Below are positions 28,425-37,740 of a stretch of 64,000 nt of DNA, one piece after another (position 1 is the stretch's first letter; the number at the start of each line of letters is the position of its first letter). A model generated the notes under the pieces. It ran no database searches, was not told the origin of the DNA, and saw nothing but the letters and a program-made list of their open reading frames with translations. Source of the DNA: Saprospiraceae bacterium (GTDB taxonomy: Bacteria; Bacteroidota; Bacteroidia; Chitinophagales; Saprospiraceae); NCBI GenBank assembly GCA_016715465.1, contig JADKAA010000024.1, positions 868,001 through 932,000 on the forward strand, in the 5' to 3' direction. A program made the translations under genes and the position numbers.

Positions 28425-29662
28425 AAACATATACAGGTTTGAAAATTTTGATCATCGCTTTTTTTCTGTGGATATGCAGTGTACCTATTTATGCCCAAAA
28501 AACCATCGGTCTGGATGAAGCCATAAAAATGGCAACTGAACAAGGTTATGGTTCAAGACTCAGTCAGGAACGAGAAACGATTGCCTTAAAAAGGTCTTCC
28601 GGTAATGCCGGTTTGCCTGCTTTGAATGTTACTGCGGAAGCGGGTCAGGTCAACAGTGCCCTTTTTGATTCGAGGGTTAATATTTCTCAGGGCTTTTTTC
28701 TACCCTCCTATCATAAGAAGTATAGAAGCTTAACGATGGAGGAATACAATATGGCCACAGGTCAGACAAAGCTTACCCATGCATCGGTGGATAAAAGGCT
28801 TTCTCTGTTGTACAGTGAACATGCCCACCTGAAAGCCAAAAAAAGGCTGCTTGAAAATCAGCAAACACTCTATGATGGGGTAGTTCAGCGGTCAGGGGAC
28901 AGGGTAAAGGCTGGATATACAGACCAGCTGGAGTTTCTGGAAGCTACTGGGCAGCGTGATCATGCCAGGACCATGCTGGAAGAAACGGCTATGGAAATCA
29001 GCTGGATTGAAGCTCAGGTGAATCACCTGCTTAATGTCGCGGAGATCCTGGTGCCGGACAGCGATATACGGATGTTTCGCACGTTCATTAAAGATGACAA
29101 ACCACAAAACCCAACGGCTCATCCGGAATTGATTTTGGCCGATGCAGGGATAAAAATGGCTGTCGCTTCGTCTGCATGGATCAAAGCACAGCAACAACCC
29201 CAATTCACTATAGGGGTGAGTAATATGAGCATCAGAGGTACGGGAGCCGATGACAAAGTTTATGGCGCATCATCGCGATTTACCAGTGTACAACTGGGCA
29301 TAGCCATTCCGGTGTTTACCGGACACCTGAAGGTGAATCAGGAGGTGGGTCGGATGAATGAACAAATGGCCCGCGAAATGAGGGATAGCGTATATTCCAC
29401 GTTATCATTGCTGGCTAAAAACTGGTATGACCGGTACACAAAAAACCTTGATCTGCTTACCCGATATGAGGCTGAAACCCTGGGATTGGCAAAGTTGCTT
29501 GAAGATGCTGCCGAAGCAAAAATAAAGGCGGGTGACATAGAATTTATGAACTACGCTTTGATCATCAGTCAGGCCCTCACCATTAAACTCAACCACCTTG
29601 ATTTACTCAGAAAAGTAAATGAAAGCGCTGTTGAATATCATTATTGCACTTTAAAAAACTAA
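28421..29662 (+). CDS. czcC: TolC/CzcC-like outer-membrane efflux protein
   Basis: Outer-membrane channel of the tripartite pump, 413 aa. Signal peptide MKTYTGLKILIIAFFLWICSVPIYAQ shown in part by the core LIIAFFLWICS and AQ cleavage end. The mature protein has the long helical pattern of OEP proteins: TIGLDEAIKMATEQG at the start, the repeated coiled segments about 110-200 and 330-400. Four-base overlap with the pump gene shows translational coupling; the adaptor follows 4 bp after its stop. Confidence 0.85.
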   Translation: MKTYTGLKILIIAFFLWICSVPIYAQKTIGLDEAIKMATEQGYGSRLSQERETIALKRSSGNAGLPALNVTAEAGQVNSALFDSRVNISQGFFLPSYHKKYRSLTMEEYNMATGQTKLTHASVDKRLSLLYSEHAHLKAKKRLLENQQTLYDGVVQRSGDRVKAGYTDQLEFLEATGQRDHARTMLEETAMEISWIEAQVNHLLNVAEILVPDSDIRMFRTFIKDDKPQNPTAHPELILADAGIKMAVASSAWIKAQQQPQFTIGVSNMSIRGTGADDKVYGASSRFTSVQLGIAIPVFTGHLKVNQEVGRMNEQMAREMRDSVYSTLSLLAKNWYDRYTKNLDLLTRYEAETLGLAKLLEDAAEAKIKAGDIEFMNYALIISQALTIKLNHLDLLRKVNESAVEYHYCTLKN

Positions 29663-29666
29663 TCAA

Positions 29667-30821
29667 ATGATCTTTCAGAATAAATTATATAAAATAAATT
29701 TTGTCTCCGTCATGCTTTTCACAGGTCTGCTTTGGGGTTGTGGTCAAAAATCTCAACAGGCGGAGGAGACGAATATGGTTGTAGAAGTCCCTACCTCAAT
29801 TTCGCTCACGCCTGAGCAGTTTAAAAATGCCGGCATAAAATTGGAATCATTGAAACTTGTACCGATGGCCACACATGTAAAACTCAAGGGGCAGATAGAA
29901 ACTCCACCCCAACAACAGGTGTCTGTGAGCGCTCCCCTGGGCGGTTATGTGCGATCTATTAAATGGCTGCCAGGCATGCGGGTGAGTGCCGGGCAAGTTC
30001 TTGCGGTGTTGGAAGACAATGCTTTCATCCAGCTGCAACAGGATTTCCTGCTTGCTTCATCACGTTATTTTTATGCGGAAAAAGAACTAAACAGACAAAA
30101 GCAACTCATGGCTTCCTCGGCAACCAGTGAAAGACAGTTGGCTGAAGCCGAGCAGTTGGTGCAGACCAAACGCATCGAAGTAAATGCCCTTAGACAAAAG
30201 TTAAAACTGATTCACATCGATGGCGATAAGTTAAAGCCTGAACAGGTGAGTTCCAGAATCAATTTGTATGCTCCGGTAAATGGATACATCGGCGAAGTAA
30301 GTGCAAACCTGGGTAAGTATGTGCAACCGTCTGATGAATTGCTTACCCTCATTGCAGATGGGAATGCCATCGCTGTATTAAAAGCGTTTGAAAAGGATGT
30401 AGCCTATATCAAAAGCGGTCAGGAAGTTATATTGTACACCAACGACCGTCCGGAAATGAAATACCAAAGTAAAGTCGTGCATGTCGGCAGGCAAATCTCC
30501 GGTGAGGGTTATGCCAAAGTCATTTGTTCAATGAACAGCAAGCTGCAGACCATGCTGGCCGGACAATATATATCTGCCGAAGTGATTGCCGGCAATTTTG
30601 AAAGATCTTGTGTGCCGGATATTGCTGTAGTGCATTACGAAGGAAAAGATTATGTATATACAGAGAAGAGAGACAGGACATTTGAAATGGTGGAAGTCAA
30701 AACCGGCATAAAAGATGATGGAATGTTGGAAATCATAAATGCTCCTTCTCTGGAAGGAAAAAAAGTAGTGACAACTGGCAGTTATACCTTACTGATGGCG
30801 ATGAAGAATGTCGCAGAATGA
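29667..30821 (+). CDS. czcB: CzcB/CusB-like periplasmic adaptor (membrane fusion lipoprotein)
   Basis: Connects pump and outer-membrane channel, 384 aa. Lipoprotein signal with lipobox LLWGC at about residues 21-25. Lipoyl/barrel-sandwich halves: VSVSAPLGGYVRSIKWLPGMRV and INLYAPVNGYIGEVSANLGKYV, separated by a helical hairpin (about 120-185). Beta-barrel and membrane-proximal domains to the end. Gene order pump-channel-adaptor (A-C-B) is the usual Bacteroidota one. Intact. Confidence 0.9.
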   Translation: MIFQNKLYKINFVSVMLFTGLLWGCGQKSQQAEETNMVVEVPTSISLTPEQFKNAGIKLESLKLVPMATHVKLKGQIETPPQQQVSVSAPLGGYVRSIKWLPGMRVSAGQVLAVLEDNAFIQLQQDFLLASSRYFYAEKELNRQKQLMASSATSERQLAEAEQLVQTKRIEVNALRQKLKLIHIDGDKLKPEQVSSRINLYAPVNGYIGEVSANLGKYVQPSDELLTLIADGNAIAVLKAFEKDVAYIKSGQEVILYTNDRPEMKYQSKVVHVGRQISGEGYAKVICSMNSKLQTMLAGQYISAEVIAGNFERSCVPDIAVVHYEGKDYVYTEKRDRTFEMVEVKTGIKDDGMLEIINAPSLEGKKVVTTGSYTLLMAMKNVAE

Positions 30822-30876
30822 GACTGGTCATTGGACATCATAGGAAAGAAGGTTATTTTAGTGTAAAGAATCACCA

Positions 30877-31980
30877 ATGAAAGCTGATTTATCCAGTATA
30901 CGGACAGAGGTAGATGCCTCATTTTTATATCAGGTCCTCGCGGAGGGAGAGAAGGATGCGCATGTAGCATCCATCTTCAAAGAAATGAGTGAAATCGAAT
31001 TTGGCCATGCAGAAGCATTTCTGAAGAAGAAAGGATTTGATGTTTCCTTCATGCCCAAACCATCTACACGTGCCCGTGTGCTAAAAGCCATAGGCAGAAT
31101 ATTTGGCAATGACTATATCCTGGGAGTGCTCATGGATACAGAGAAAAGATTGTCGGGAGCCATTTTGAAGCAAAGGCAATCTTTGTCTCAGGATGTGGGT
31201 TTGTCTGATACCGCCCACGTTGAAATCCTGCGCAACATCCTGAAGGGCGGGGGTGCAAACGTGAGCGGATCAACGATGGCGCGGTTTGAAAAGCGACACA
31301 AGTCGGTTGGGGGCAATGCGCTCAGGGCTGCTGTACTAGGGGGCAATGATGGCCTGGTGTCTAATTTCAGTTTGATCATGGGTGTAGCCGGTGCGTCGAG
31401 CGGCCAAAAGGAGGTCTTGTTGGCCGGTATGGCCGGTTTATTGGCAGGTGCCTTATCCATGGCCCTGGGTGAGTGGATTTCTGTAAAAAGCTCACAAGAG
31501 TTGTACGAAAACCAGATGGCCCTGGAAATGGAAGAATTGGAAGCCAATCCGGAAGGTGAGCAACGCGAACTTGCCCTGATTTATACTTCAAAAGGCATAC
31601 CCAGGGCTGATGCGGAGGCCATGGCCAAAAAGGCCATAGAAAATAAAGAGGTTGCCCATAGCATTCTGGTCAGGGAAGAATTGGGCATCAACCCGGAAGA
31701 CCTGGAGGGATCCGCTATGGAAGCAGCCGTCACTTCTTTTCTGTTGTTTGCCATTGGCGCAATCATTCCGCTGGTACCGTTTTTCTTTAAGGAAGGATTT
31801 ACTGCCATTTGGATGAGTGCAGTGATTAGCGCGCTAGGTTTGTTTGGTATTGGGGCAGCCATCACCTTGTTTACGGGTAAGAATGGCTGGTATTCCGGTT
31901 TTCGACAAGTGGGCTTTGGTTTGGCAGCAGCGGCCATAACCTATGGTATAGGTTCATTGATTGGGGTATCGGTGGGATAA
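30877..31980 (+). CDS. Ferritin-like/VIT1 fusion protein (MbfA-type Fe/Mn transporter)
   Basis: 367 aa. N-terminal ferritin-like (rubrerythrin-type) domain, about 1-130, with helices carrying acidic/His ligands (FLYQVLAEGEKDAHVASIF, MSEIEFGHAEAFL). C-terminal VIT1/CCC1 transporter domain with five TM helices from about 145: RAAVLGGNDGLVSNFSLIMG, GALSMALGEWISVKSSQELYE, and two late hairpins. Relatives such as MbfA of alphaproteobacteria export iron and resist peroxide stress. It follows the Czc operon by 55 bp on the same strand, suggesting one metal-homeostasis unit. Confidence 0.88.
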   Translation: MKADLSSIRTEVDASFLYQVLAEGEKDAHVASIFKEMSEIEFGHAEAFLKKKGFDVSFMPKPSTRARVLKAIGRIFGNDYILGVLMDTEKRLSGAILKQRQSLSQDVGLSDTAHVEILRNILKGGGANVSGSTMARFEKRHKSVGGNALRAAVLGGNDGLVSNFSLIMGVAGASSGQKEVLLAGMAGLLAGALSMALGEWISVKSSQELYENQMALEMEELEANPEGEQRELALIYTSKGIPRADAEAMAKKAIENKEVAHSILVREELGINPEDLEGSAMEAAVTSFLLFAIGAIIPLVPFFFKEGFTAIWMSAVISALGLFGIGAAITLFTGKNGWYSGFRQVGFGLAAAAITYGIGSLIGVSVG

Positions 31981-32005
31981 CATTTTAGCAGGCGCGAAAA
32001 GCCGG

Positions 32006-32809
32006 TTATTGCTGTTTTAGAAACTGATTTAGGGCATTGTGGTATGCATCGAATGTATTCAGGTTATGGTGATTGCCATTTTGAATTTCCATATAGGTGG
32101 GCTTTTTTATATATTTACCCGCGGCCAATAACCTCGCGTGTTCTACAGGGATAAGTCCATCTTTGTCCCCATGGAGTATTAGGGTAGGGCATTGAATTCG
32201 ACTGAAATTAGCCGCATTGTCAAAGTGGTAGTTGAGAAAATAACGCATAGGAAAGTCCATTGCTTTTTCAGTGACCAATTTATCGAAATTATAATATGGC
32301 GTTTCCAGAATGAGACCGGCTACCCGGGCATTACCAGCCAGCCAGGATGCAGTACCAGTGCCCAACGATCGGCCATAGACTACTATACTTTCCCGGCCGA
32401 AGTATGTTGCAGCATAATCGTACCACATACGGGCATCCACATAAAATGATTCCTCACTTCGGGGTCCTCTGCTTTTTCCATAACCCCGGTAGTCAATCGC
32501 CAGCACCTCGTAATCATAGGAGGTTAGTTTTTCGGCGATTTTACCCCAACGATCAAGACTGCCCATGTTGCCGTGAAAATAGATGATGATGCCCCTTGAC
32601 TTTTTTTTGTGAAAAAAATGAACCCCATGAAGAGTGGCACCATCAGGGGCATTTAGCCGCACTTCACGGAAGGGTGTGTCAAAATGGAAGATGTGATCCT
32701 GGTCGAGCTTTTGAGGCCGGAAGATGGCAATTTCATACATGTCAAAATGCAGCGTCAGGGCAAACAAGGCGATTAGGGCAGAAGCCACGGCGATGGCTTT
32801 TTTTCTCAT
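32006..32809 (-). CDS. Alpha/beta hydrolase (BEM46/ABHD13-like)
   Basis: 267 aa, anchored by an N-terminal TM helix (AIAVASALIALFALTLHF). Hydrolase features: IIYFHGNMGSLDRWG (oxyanion region), IDYRGYGKSRG, the nucleophile elbow YGRSLGTGT with Ser, the acid in LHGDKDGLIPVEH and the His in NGNHHNLNTF. Overlaps the preceding gene by four bases (ATGA). Substrate unknown; relatives include lipases and thioesterases. Confidence 0.88.
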   Translation of the reverse strand: MRKKAIAVASALIALFALTLHFDMYEIAIFRPQKLDQDHIFHFDTPFREVRLNAPDGATLHGVHFFHKKKSRGIIIYFHGNMGSLDRWGKIAEKLTSYDYEVLAIDYRGYGKSRGPRSEESFYVDARMWYDYAATYFGRESIVVYGRSLGTGTASWLAGNARVAGLILETPYYNFDKLVTEKAMDFPMRYFLNYHFDNAANFSRIQCPTLILHGDKDGLIPVEHARLLAAGKYIKKPTYMEIQNGNHHNLNTFDAYHNALNQFLKQQ

Positions 32810-33666
32810 GTTTTCCTTTTTCTTTTGAAATGAAGGCTCGACCTGGTAATGTCAAATTCATGTTTGTGGTCACCTTTCAACACTTCATCCAGTACTTTGT
32901 GGTAACTGGGAAAGTTGTGCAGATTGTTGTGTCCACCGCCGATGATGGGATGTAACCTCAACCGGTCAGGATTCACAGAAGAAAGTTTGATGCTGGACGA
33001 AAAAGGAATGAGCCGATCGCTGGTACCATGGATTATGTGGATGGGACACTGGACATATTTCAACCATTTATACGTGGGTATGGGAAAACGAATGGCCCAT
33101 GATATCGGCATGAAGGGCAGATACCTTTTGGCCACATGACTCAGGCTGTAGTATGGTGCGTCGAGGATGAGCATCCGTGGGTGATTGACCGAAGCCAGTT
33201 TAGTGGCAAAACCTGAGCCAAGTGAGCGGCCGTAAAGTACGATATATTTTTCCGGAACTTTTTCTTTGATGAGGTCATACACCTGCTGCAGATCCTCCTT
33301 GAGTGCCGTGTGGGTGCGTTTTCCTGTACTTTTACCAAATCCCCGGTAATCTACCATCAGCACGTCATAGCCGTTGCGGTTGAAGTCCACTGCAAATTTG
33401 CCCCAGCCTTTGATGCTTCTCGAATTGCCCTTCAGGTAAAACACGATGCCCCGTGGCTTTTCTACTTTAAAATGAATGCCGCTTACGCTTACATCTTCTT
33501 TCAGGTCAAGAATGTATTCGTCGAAGTTGAGATTTTCATAATTGAAAGCAAAATCCTTGGGGAGTTTTTCGGGTTTGAAAAACAGGAAGTCCTGGAAAAA
33601 ATAGACCCCCAAACTGATGAGCAGGTAAACGAGGATAATAATGAGTATGATGAGATACCAGGACAT
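32806..33666 (-). CDS. Alpha/beta hydrolase (BEM46/ABHD13-like)
   Basis: 286 aa paralogue of the next gene. N-terminal TM helix (LIILIIILVYLLISLGVYFF). Same motif set: VFYLKGNSRSIKGWGKFA, VDYRGFGKSTG, nucleophile elbow YGRSLGSGF, acid in IHGTSDRLIPF, His in GGGHNNLHNF. It is the first gene of a two-gene overlapping unit and the pair probably arose by tandem duplication. Intact. Confidence 0.88.
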   Translation of the reverse strand: MSWYLIILIIILVYLLISLGVYFFQDFLFFKPEKLPKDFAFNYENLNFDEYILDLKEDVSVSGIHFKVEKPRGIVFYLKGNSRSIKGWGKFAVDFNRNGYDVLMVDYRGFGKSTGKRTHTALKEDLQQVYDLIKEKVPEKYIVLYGRSLGSGFATKLASVNHPRMLILDAPYYSLSHVAKRYLPFMPISWAIRFPIPTYKWLKYVQCPIHIIHGTSDRLIPFSSSIKLSSVNPDRLRLHPIIGGGHNNLHNFPSYHKVLDEVLKGDHKHEFDITRSSLHFKRKRKT

Positions 33667-33718
33667 GGATTAAAATTAAGTAATTTTATCATACTGTCCG
33701 GGAATTTCATACTAAGTG

Positions 33719-34213
33719 CTAGGTCAGGCTTTCAAAATAGCCCGTCGTTCTGTTTTTTCGCACGTTATTCCAATCGAAGAACTGACCATTCATGACCACA
33801 TAAATTCCTTTCGGCAAAACCTGTACAAAAGCCAGTGCGCTGCCCAGATTAAAAAAGCCGTCGGAAGAAGTGCCAAATGCATACGGTATCATGGCACCGG
33901 TTAGCACAATGGTTTTATCCGCAATGGTATTTGCGAGATAACTTGCCGTTTCCACCATGGTGTCGGTGCCGTGGGTGATGATGATCTTATCCGCTTTGGC
34001 ATTTTTGCAGGTGTAGGTAATGATTTCCCGGTCAGCATCGGTCATCTCAAGGCTATCTACCATCATGAGGGTTTTTACATCGATGTCCAGCGTACAGCGA
34101 CCTCGATCAAACATGGAAGGCAGGTGGGTATCCTTAAAATATAGTTCACCGGTAATAAAGTTGTACTCTTTATCAAAGGTGCCGCCGGTAACAAAAACCT
34201 GTATTTGATCCAT
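33719..34213 (-). CDS. Short asparaginase-family protein
   Basis: 164 aa, only the N-terminal half of an L-asparaginase fold. It has the two catalytic Thr motifs: VTGGTFDKEYN (first Thr) and ITHGTDTMVETA (second Thr with adjacent Asp), plus IVLTGAMIPYAF. Such half-length asparaginase-domain proteins are a known group in proteobacteria and Bacteroidota and are not truncation products here. The start at 34213 is preferred because the -7 element at 34241-34248 leaves the ATG at 34243 outside the transcript. Substrate unproven. Confidence 0.8.
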   Translation of the reverse strand: MDQIQVFVTGGTFDKEYNFITGELYFKDTHLPSMFDRGRCTLDIDVKTLMMVDSLEMTDADREIITYTCKNAKADKIIITHGTDTMVETASYLANTIADKTIVLTGAMIPYAFGTSSDGFFNLGSALAFVQVLPKGIYVVMNGQFFDWNNVRKNRTTGYFESLT

Positions 34214-34240
34214 CAAGGGTGCTGATTTGTTTGTGGACTT

Positions 34241-34248
34241 CAAAAATA
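34241..34248 (-). promoter_or_regulatory. Bacteroidota -7 element (asparaginase)
   Basis: On the minus strand TATTTTTG fits TAnnTTTG, 28 bp upstream of the ATG at 34213. It decides between two possible starts. Confidence 0.5.
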
Positions 34249-34497
34249 AAGGAATTTAAACAAATATCAGATAAGAAATCATAATATCTAAGCTGGATAA
34301 AGCAAGCCTACATTACTAAATATTTATATAAATAAGCTGAATACTAAATTAATAGACATTAAGAATAATTTTATGTTACTGCTGAAAAGTTTCGGAGGAA
34401 ACATTTCACTCAGGACCAATGGATTTTCAGCTAAGAAACCCGTTAAATACGATCTTAGGTCTTTTTCATGCAGGCCAAATTCCAGCGCAATATTTCC

Positions 34498-34505
34498 TAT
34501 ATTTG
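34498..34505 (+). promoter_or_regulatory. Bacteroidota -7 element (OmpH-like gene)
   Basis: TATATTTG fits TAnnTTTG and lies 28 bp before the ATG at 34534, which supports that start over the ATG at 34468. Confidence 0.55.
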
Positions 34506-34533
34506 CACCATTACTGAAAATAAAAATGATAAT

Positions 34534-35154
34534 ATGAAGCTTTCATCCCTGTTTGTGGCCACCCTGTTTGCCGTTTTGATCATTTCATGTAAGGACAAAG
34601 ATGCAACGCAGCCACTGCCGGCTGCCAGTGAAATTAAAGAGACGAATGGAGCTAAAGTCGTGTTTGTCAACATAGACTCTCTGCTGGAAGGGTACGACCT
34701 GTATCAGGAGCAGAAGAAAGCTTTAGAAACTCAGTCCGCCAGTGCCGAAAGGACCATTGCTGCTAAAATAGAAACATTTCAAAAAAAACTAGGCAAATTT
34801 CAGCGCGATGTATATGAAACGCAGCAGAGGGCCCAAAATATTCCACCGGTTGAGTTGAAAGCCCTGGAGGAAAAATTTGCCGCCCAGCAAAACAACCTTG
34901 CGAATGAAGAGCAGTCACTTATGAAACAAAGGGATGAAGCTGCCCTTGCATTGGACAAGAGACTCAATGAACTACAATTGAAGTTGAAAAACAACATTGA
35001 TACCTACCTTGCCAAGGTGGCAGCAGAGAAAGGGTATGATTATGTGCTGATCAAGGGCTCAGCAGGCGGCGTGCTTTTTGGTCGCGATGACCTGGACATC
35101 ACCAAAGCCGCGACAACAGCCATGAATGAGGAACACAGGGCTGCAAAGAAATAG
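34534..35154 (+). CDS. OmpH/Skp-like periplasmic chaperone, lipoprotein
   Basis: 206 aa from 34534. Lipoprotein signal with lipobox VLIISC. The mature part has the OmpH start AKVVFVNIDSLLEGYDLYQE, a long charged coiled coil (about 60-165), and the C-terminal beta segment EKGYDYVLIKGSAGGVLFG. Skp-type proteins hold unfolded outer-membrane proteins in the periplasm. The lipid anchor is common in Bacteroidota members. The promoter at 34498 excludes the upstream ATG. Confidence 0.85.
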   Translation: MKLSSLFVATLFAVLIISCKDKDATQPLPAASEIKETNGAKVVFVNIDSLLEGYDLYQEQKKALETQSASAERTIAAKIETFQKKLGKFQRDVYETQQRAQNIPPVELKALEEKFAAQQNNLANEEQSLMKQRDEAALALDKRLNELQLKLKNNIDTYLAKVAAEKGYDYVLIKGSAGGVLFGRDDLDITKAATTAMNEEHRAAKK

Positions 35155-35161
35155 CAAGAGC

Positions 35162-36456
35162 ATGAGGAAAAAAGGTGTTTTGCTTTTTGTTTTTCTAGTA
35201 TTTCTTGGAAGTGTTAATTTGGTGCAAGCCCAATCAAATAAACTTGAACTCAAACTTTTTTGTTGCCAGATGTGGTATTTAAAAGATTGGAAACTCCCAG
35301 GGGCTTTGAGGCAGCCTATGAATTAATGGTAAAGCAGCCCCTTGATCATCAGTCGCCGGAAAAAGGCAGTTTTTACCAACGGGTTTTTCTCACACACCGT
35401 GGATTCTCACTACCCACCTTGTTGATCACAGAAGGGTACGACAGGCCTGCCAACCGCATTTATGAGCTTACCGACATGCTGCAGGGCAACCAGGTTCAGG
35501 TTGAACACCGTTATTTTGGAAAGAGTATGCCGGATAGTCTCGATTATCAATACCTCACCCTGGAAAATGTAACCGCAGACCTGCATCATATCACTCAACT
35601 GCTCAAAACCATTTATCCAACAGACTGGATTTCAACGGGCATCAGCAAGGGTGGGCAAACCACTATTTTTTACCGCTATTTTTATCCGGACGATGTAGAT
35701 GCTTCTGTCCCCTACGTGGCACCGCTCAATACGTCGCTTGAGGATGAACGAATTTACCAGTTTCTGGATACGGTAGGTACTGAACATTGCCGGGAGAGGA
35801 TTTTCAGGTTTCAGAAAAAAATGCTGGAGACGCGCGACCAATCCTTACAAAAGCTAAAATGGTACAGCAAGGGAGCAGGATTGACATATACCTACCTGTC
35901 CCTTGAACAAGCATTTGAGTACAGTGTGCTTGAGTATGCTTTTTCTTTTTGGCAATGGGGCACATCGTGTGCGGATATGCCGTATGTGGACATGAATCAC
36001 GACAGCTTGTTGAAGCATCTCATCCGGGTGTCGGACCCAGGTTTTTTTTCTGACAGGGATATGCAAAAATATGCCACTCATTACCATCAGGCGGCCACCC
36101 AGATGGGATATTATGGGTATGATATTTCCCCATTTCGAAAACACCTAAAGGCAATAGATACCGCCCACAATCCAAGTGCGATCTTCGTGCCCGGCAAAAT
36201 GGCGACTGTCTTTGATGCTACTTTATCTCTGAAAACGGCGGAGTGGTTAAAAGAACAAGGTGACCGGTTTATTTACATCAATGGGGCCATGGATACCTGG
36301 TCTGCCACCGCAGTAAGGCCTCAGGAGGGCAGAAATGCACTTTGGTATTTTTTGCCGGGTAAAGATCATGCCAAGGCCAGAATCAAGAATCTATCAGGGG
36401 AGGAGCAGGCCAGAATCGTAGCCACCTTGCAGCAGTGGTTAAGGGAAATTCCTTAA
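35162..36456 (+). CDS. Peptidase S37 family (tripeptidyl aminopeptidase-like), one frameshift
   Basis: Secreted serine peptidase of clan SC. Signal peptide from 35162 (MRKKGVLLFVFLVFLGSVNL then QAQ). The frame breaks in the T-run at 35256-35261: one more T would give LKLFLLPDVVFK and join the main frame. Main part: HRGFSLPTLLITEGYD, VEHRYFGKSMP, the nucleophile elbow STGISKGGQTT, FYRYFYPDDVDASVPYVAP, and the C-terminal acid/His region (GAMDTWSATAV, PGKDHAKARI). Restored length about 430 aa. The short gap to the upstream gene suggests co-transcription. Confidence 0.82.
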
Positions 36457-36465
36457 ATTACAGGC

Positions 36466-36903
36466 ATGAAAATTAAATTGGACAAGATATTGGAGGAGGC
36501 CCGATCTGTAGGTTCTAAAATTGTTGACAAAGCCGGGGAGTTAGGAGCCAAAGCCATGGACAAATCCATGGATTCCATAGAAAAATGGCTGGATGAATTT
36601 CCGTTACTGGAAGCAGGGGGTCTTACCATCAACAGTTTTGCCCTTGTGATGCAGATCAGTCCCAGACTTGAAGTAGAATTGACCGGCATGGCTGCTGAAT
36701 TTGACGATGACCGATTGAATGCGCTCATCGAGGAGTATAAGGACGAACACACCCTGGTGACGATGGTATTTAAAGCCATTCGGCAAGCTCTGTACATCCA
36801 GCGAAAAATTTGTATAGAACTTAAGGAGCCCCTCATCGTAAAACTGAGGTTAGGCATTTCACCGGAGGTAATCGTTCATATAGGTCAGCCCAGGGTACCC
36901 TAA
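36466..36903 (+). CDS. Hypothetical protein
   Basis: 145 aa, no signal peptide or TM segment. Residues 1-45 form an amphipathic, Lys/Asp-rich helix region (KILEEARSVGSKIVDKAGEL). Then a beta region (LTINSFALVMQISPRLEVEL) and a last segment with IVKLRLGISPEVIVHIG. Family not recognised. It starts 9 bp after the peptidase stop, so probably in the same operon. Confidence 0.6.
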   Translation: MKIKLDKILEEARSVGSKIVDKAGELGAKAMDKSMDSIEKWLDEFPLLEAGGLTINSFALVMQISPRLEVELTGMAAEFDDDRLNALIEEYKDEHTLVTMVFKAIRQALYIQRKICIELKEPLIVKLRLGISPEVIVHIGQPRVP

Positions 36904-37131
36904 GGCCATAATAAAGTGTCAAATGTAAATTATCTTACAAAAATGTTAGGGTTTTCCAACTTTTTACGTTCTAGCAATAGGGTATATGTTTTTCTCATAC
37001 AAATCTGCCACTACCTATAGGTGATTATGGCCTGGTATTTGTCCTGTTTAAGATGACAAACCGGTACGATGTTGCCTGACTTTCTCTTCAAAGGGGGATG
37101 GGCACAAAATTCAATTACATATAAAGCTGCC

Positions 37132-37719
37132 ATGAAGGTTATTATAATTAGTTTCTTAACAATATTTTCTATTACCATGGCTCTTGCACAGTCAGGTGTT
37201 ACATTATTTGGGGGGGTAACCTATGCCAGGTCACCAGACCTTGCCGTAACACCCACAGGGACCGGACACTACGGCTATGTTACCGGAATGAACATCCGGC
37301 TATTTGACGATGGCATGCATTTCCTGTTTTCCGGGGAGTTTGGTAAATTCAATCTGGCAGCCAGCGAAAAACAGTCATTTTTTGCAGACCATAGTCTCAC
37401 TTTTATCAAGGGCAAGTTCGGTTTGGGATTTGATGTCATTAAACTCAGTAAAAAGTCAAAGTTAAGGACCAAGATACAAGGCAACATCATGTACATCAAT
37501 GACTTTAAAACGCAGGCTGTCGGGGCATCTACTGTGTTGCGCGAAGGGGGATACAACAGTCTTAATGAAGCCATTGGTGGCATAAGTACGGGAGCCGGGT
37601 TTACCTATGGCATCCTTGACATTGACTTCGAATACGAATACGGTATTTACAATATCTACTACGCCAGGCACCTGTCCAGACTCAATTTTATGAGTCTGAC
37701 CACAGGAATAAGGTTTTAA
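37132..37719 (+). CDS. Outer-membrane beta-barrel-like protein
   Basis: 195 aa from 37132, where a signal peptide begins (MKVIIISFLTIFSITMALAQ). The mature part alternates polar and hydrophobic residues in short strands: GVTLFGGVTYARS, YVTGMNIRLFDDGMHFLFSG, KGKFGLGFDVIKL, FEYEYGIYNIYYARHLSR, and ends in RF, the typical terminal aromatic of a barrel. The ATG at 37069 would put 21 unrelated residues before the signal. Family unknown. Confidence 0.65.
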   Translation: MKVIIISFLTIFSITMALAQSGVTLFGGVTYARSPDLAVTPTGTGHYGYVTGMNIRLFDDGMHFLFSGEFGKFNLAASEKQSFFADHSLTFIKGKFGLGFDVIKLSKKSKLRTKIQGNIMYINDFKTQAVGASTVLREGGYNSLNEAIGGISTGAGFTYGILDIDFEYEYGIYNIYYARHLSRLNFMSLTTGIRF

Positions 37720-37740
37720 GGTTTTGGGTTCAAAGTCGGT

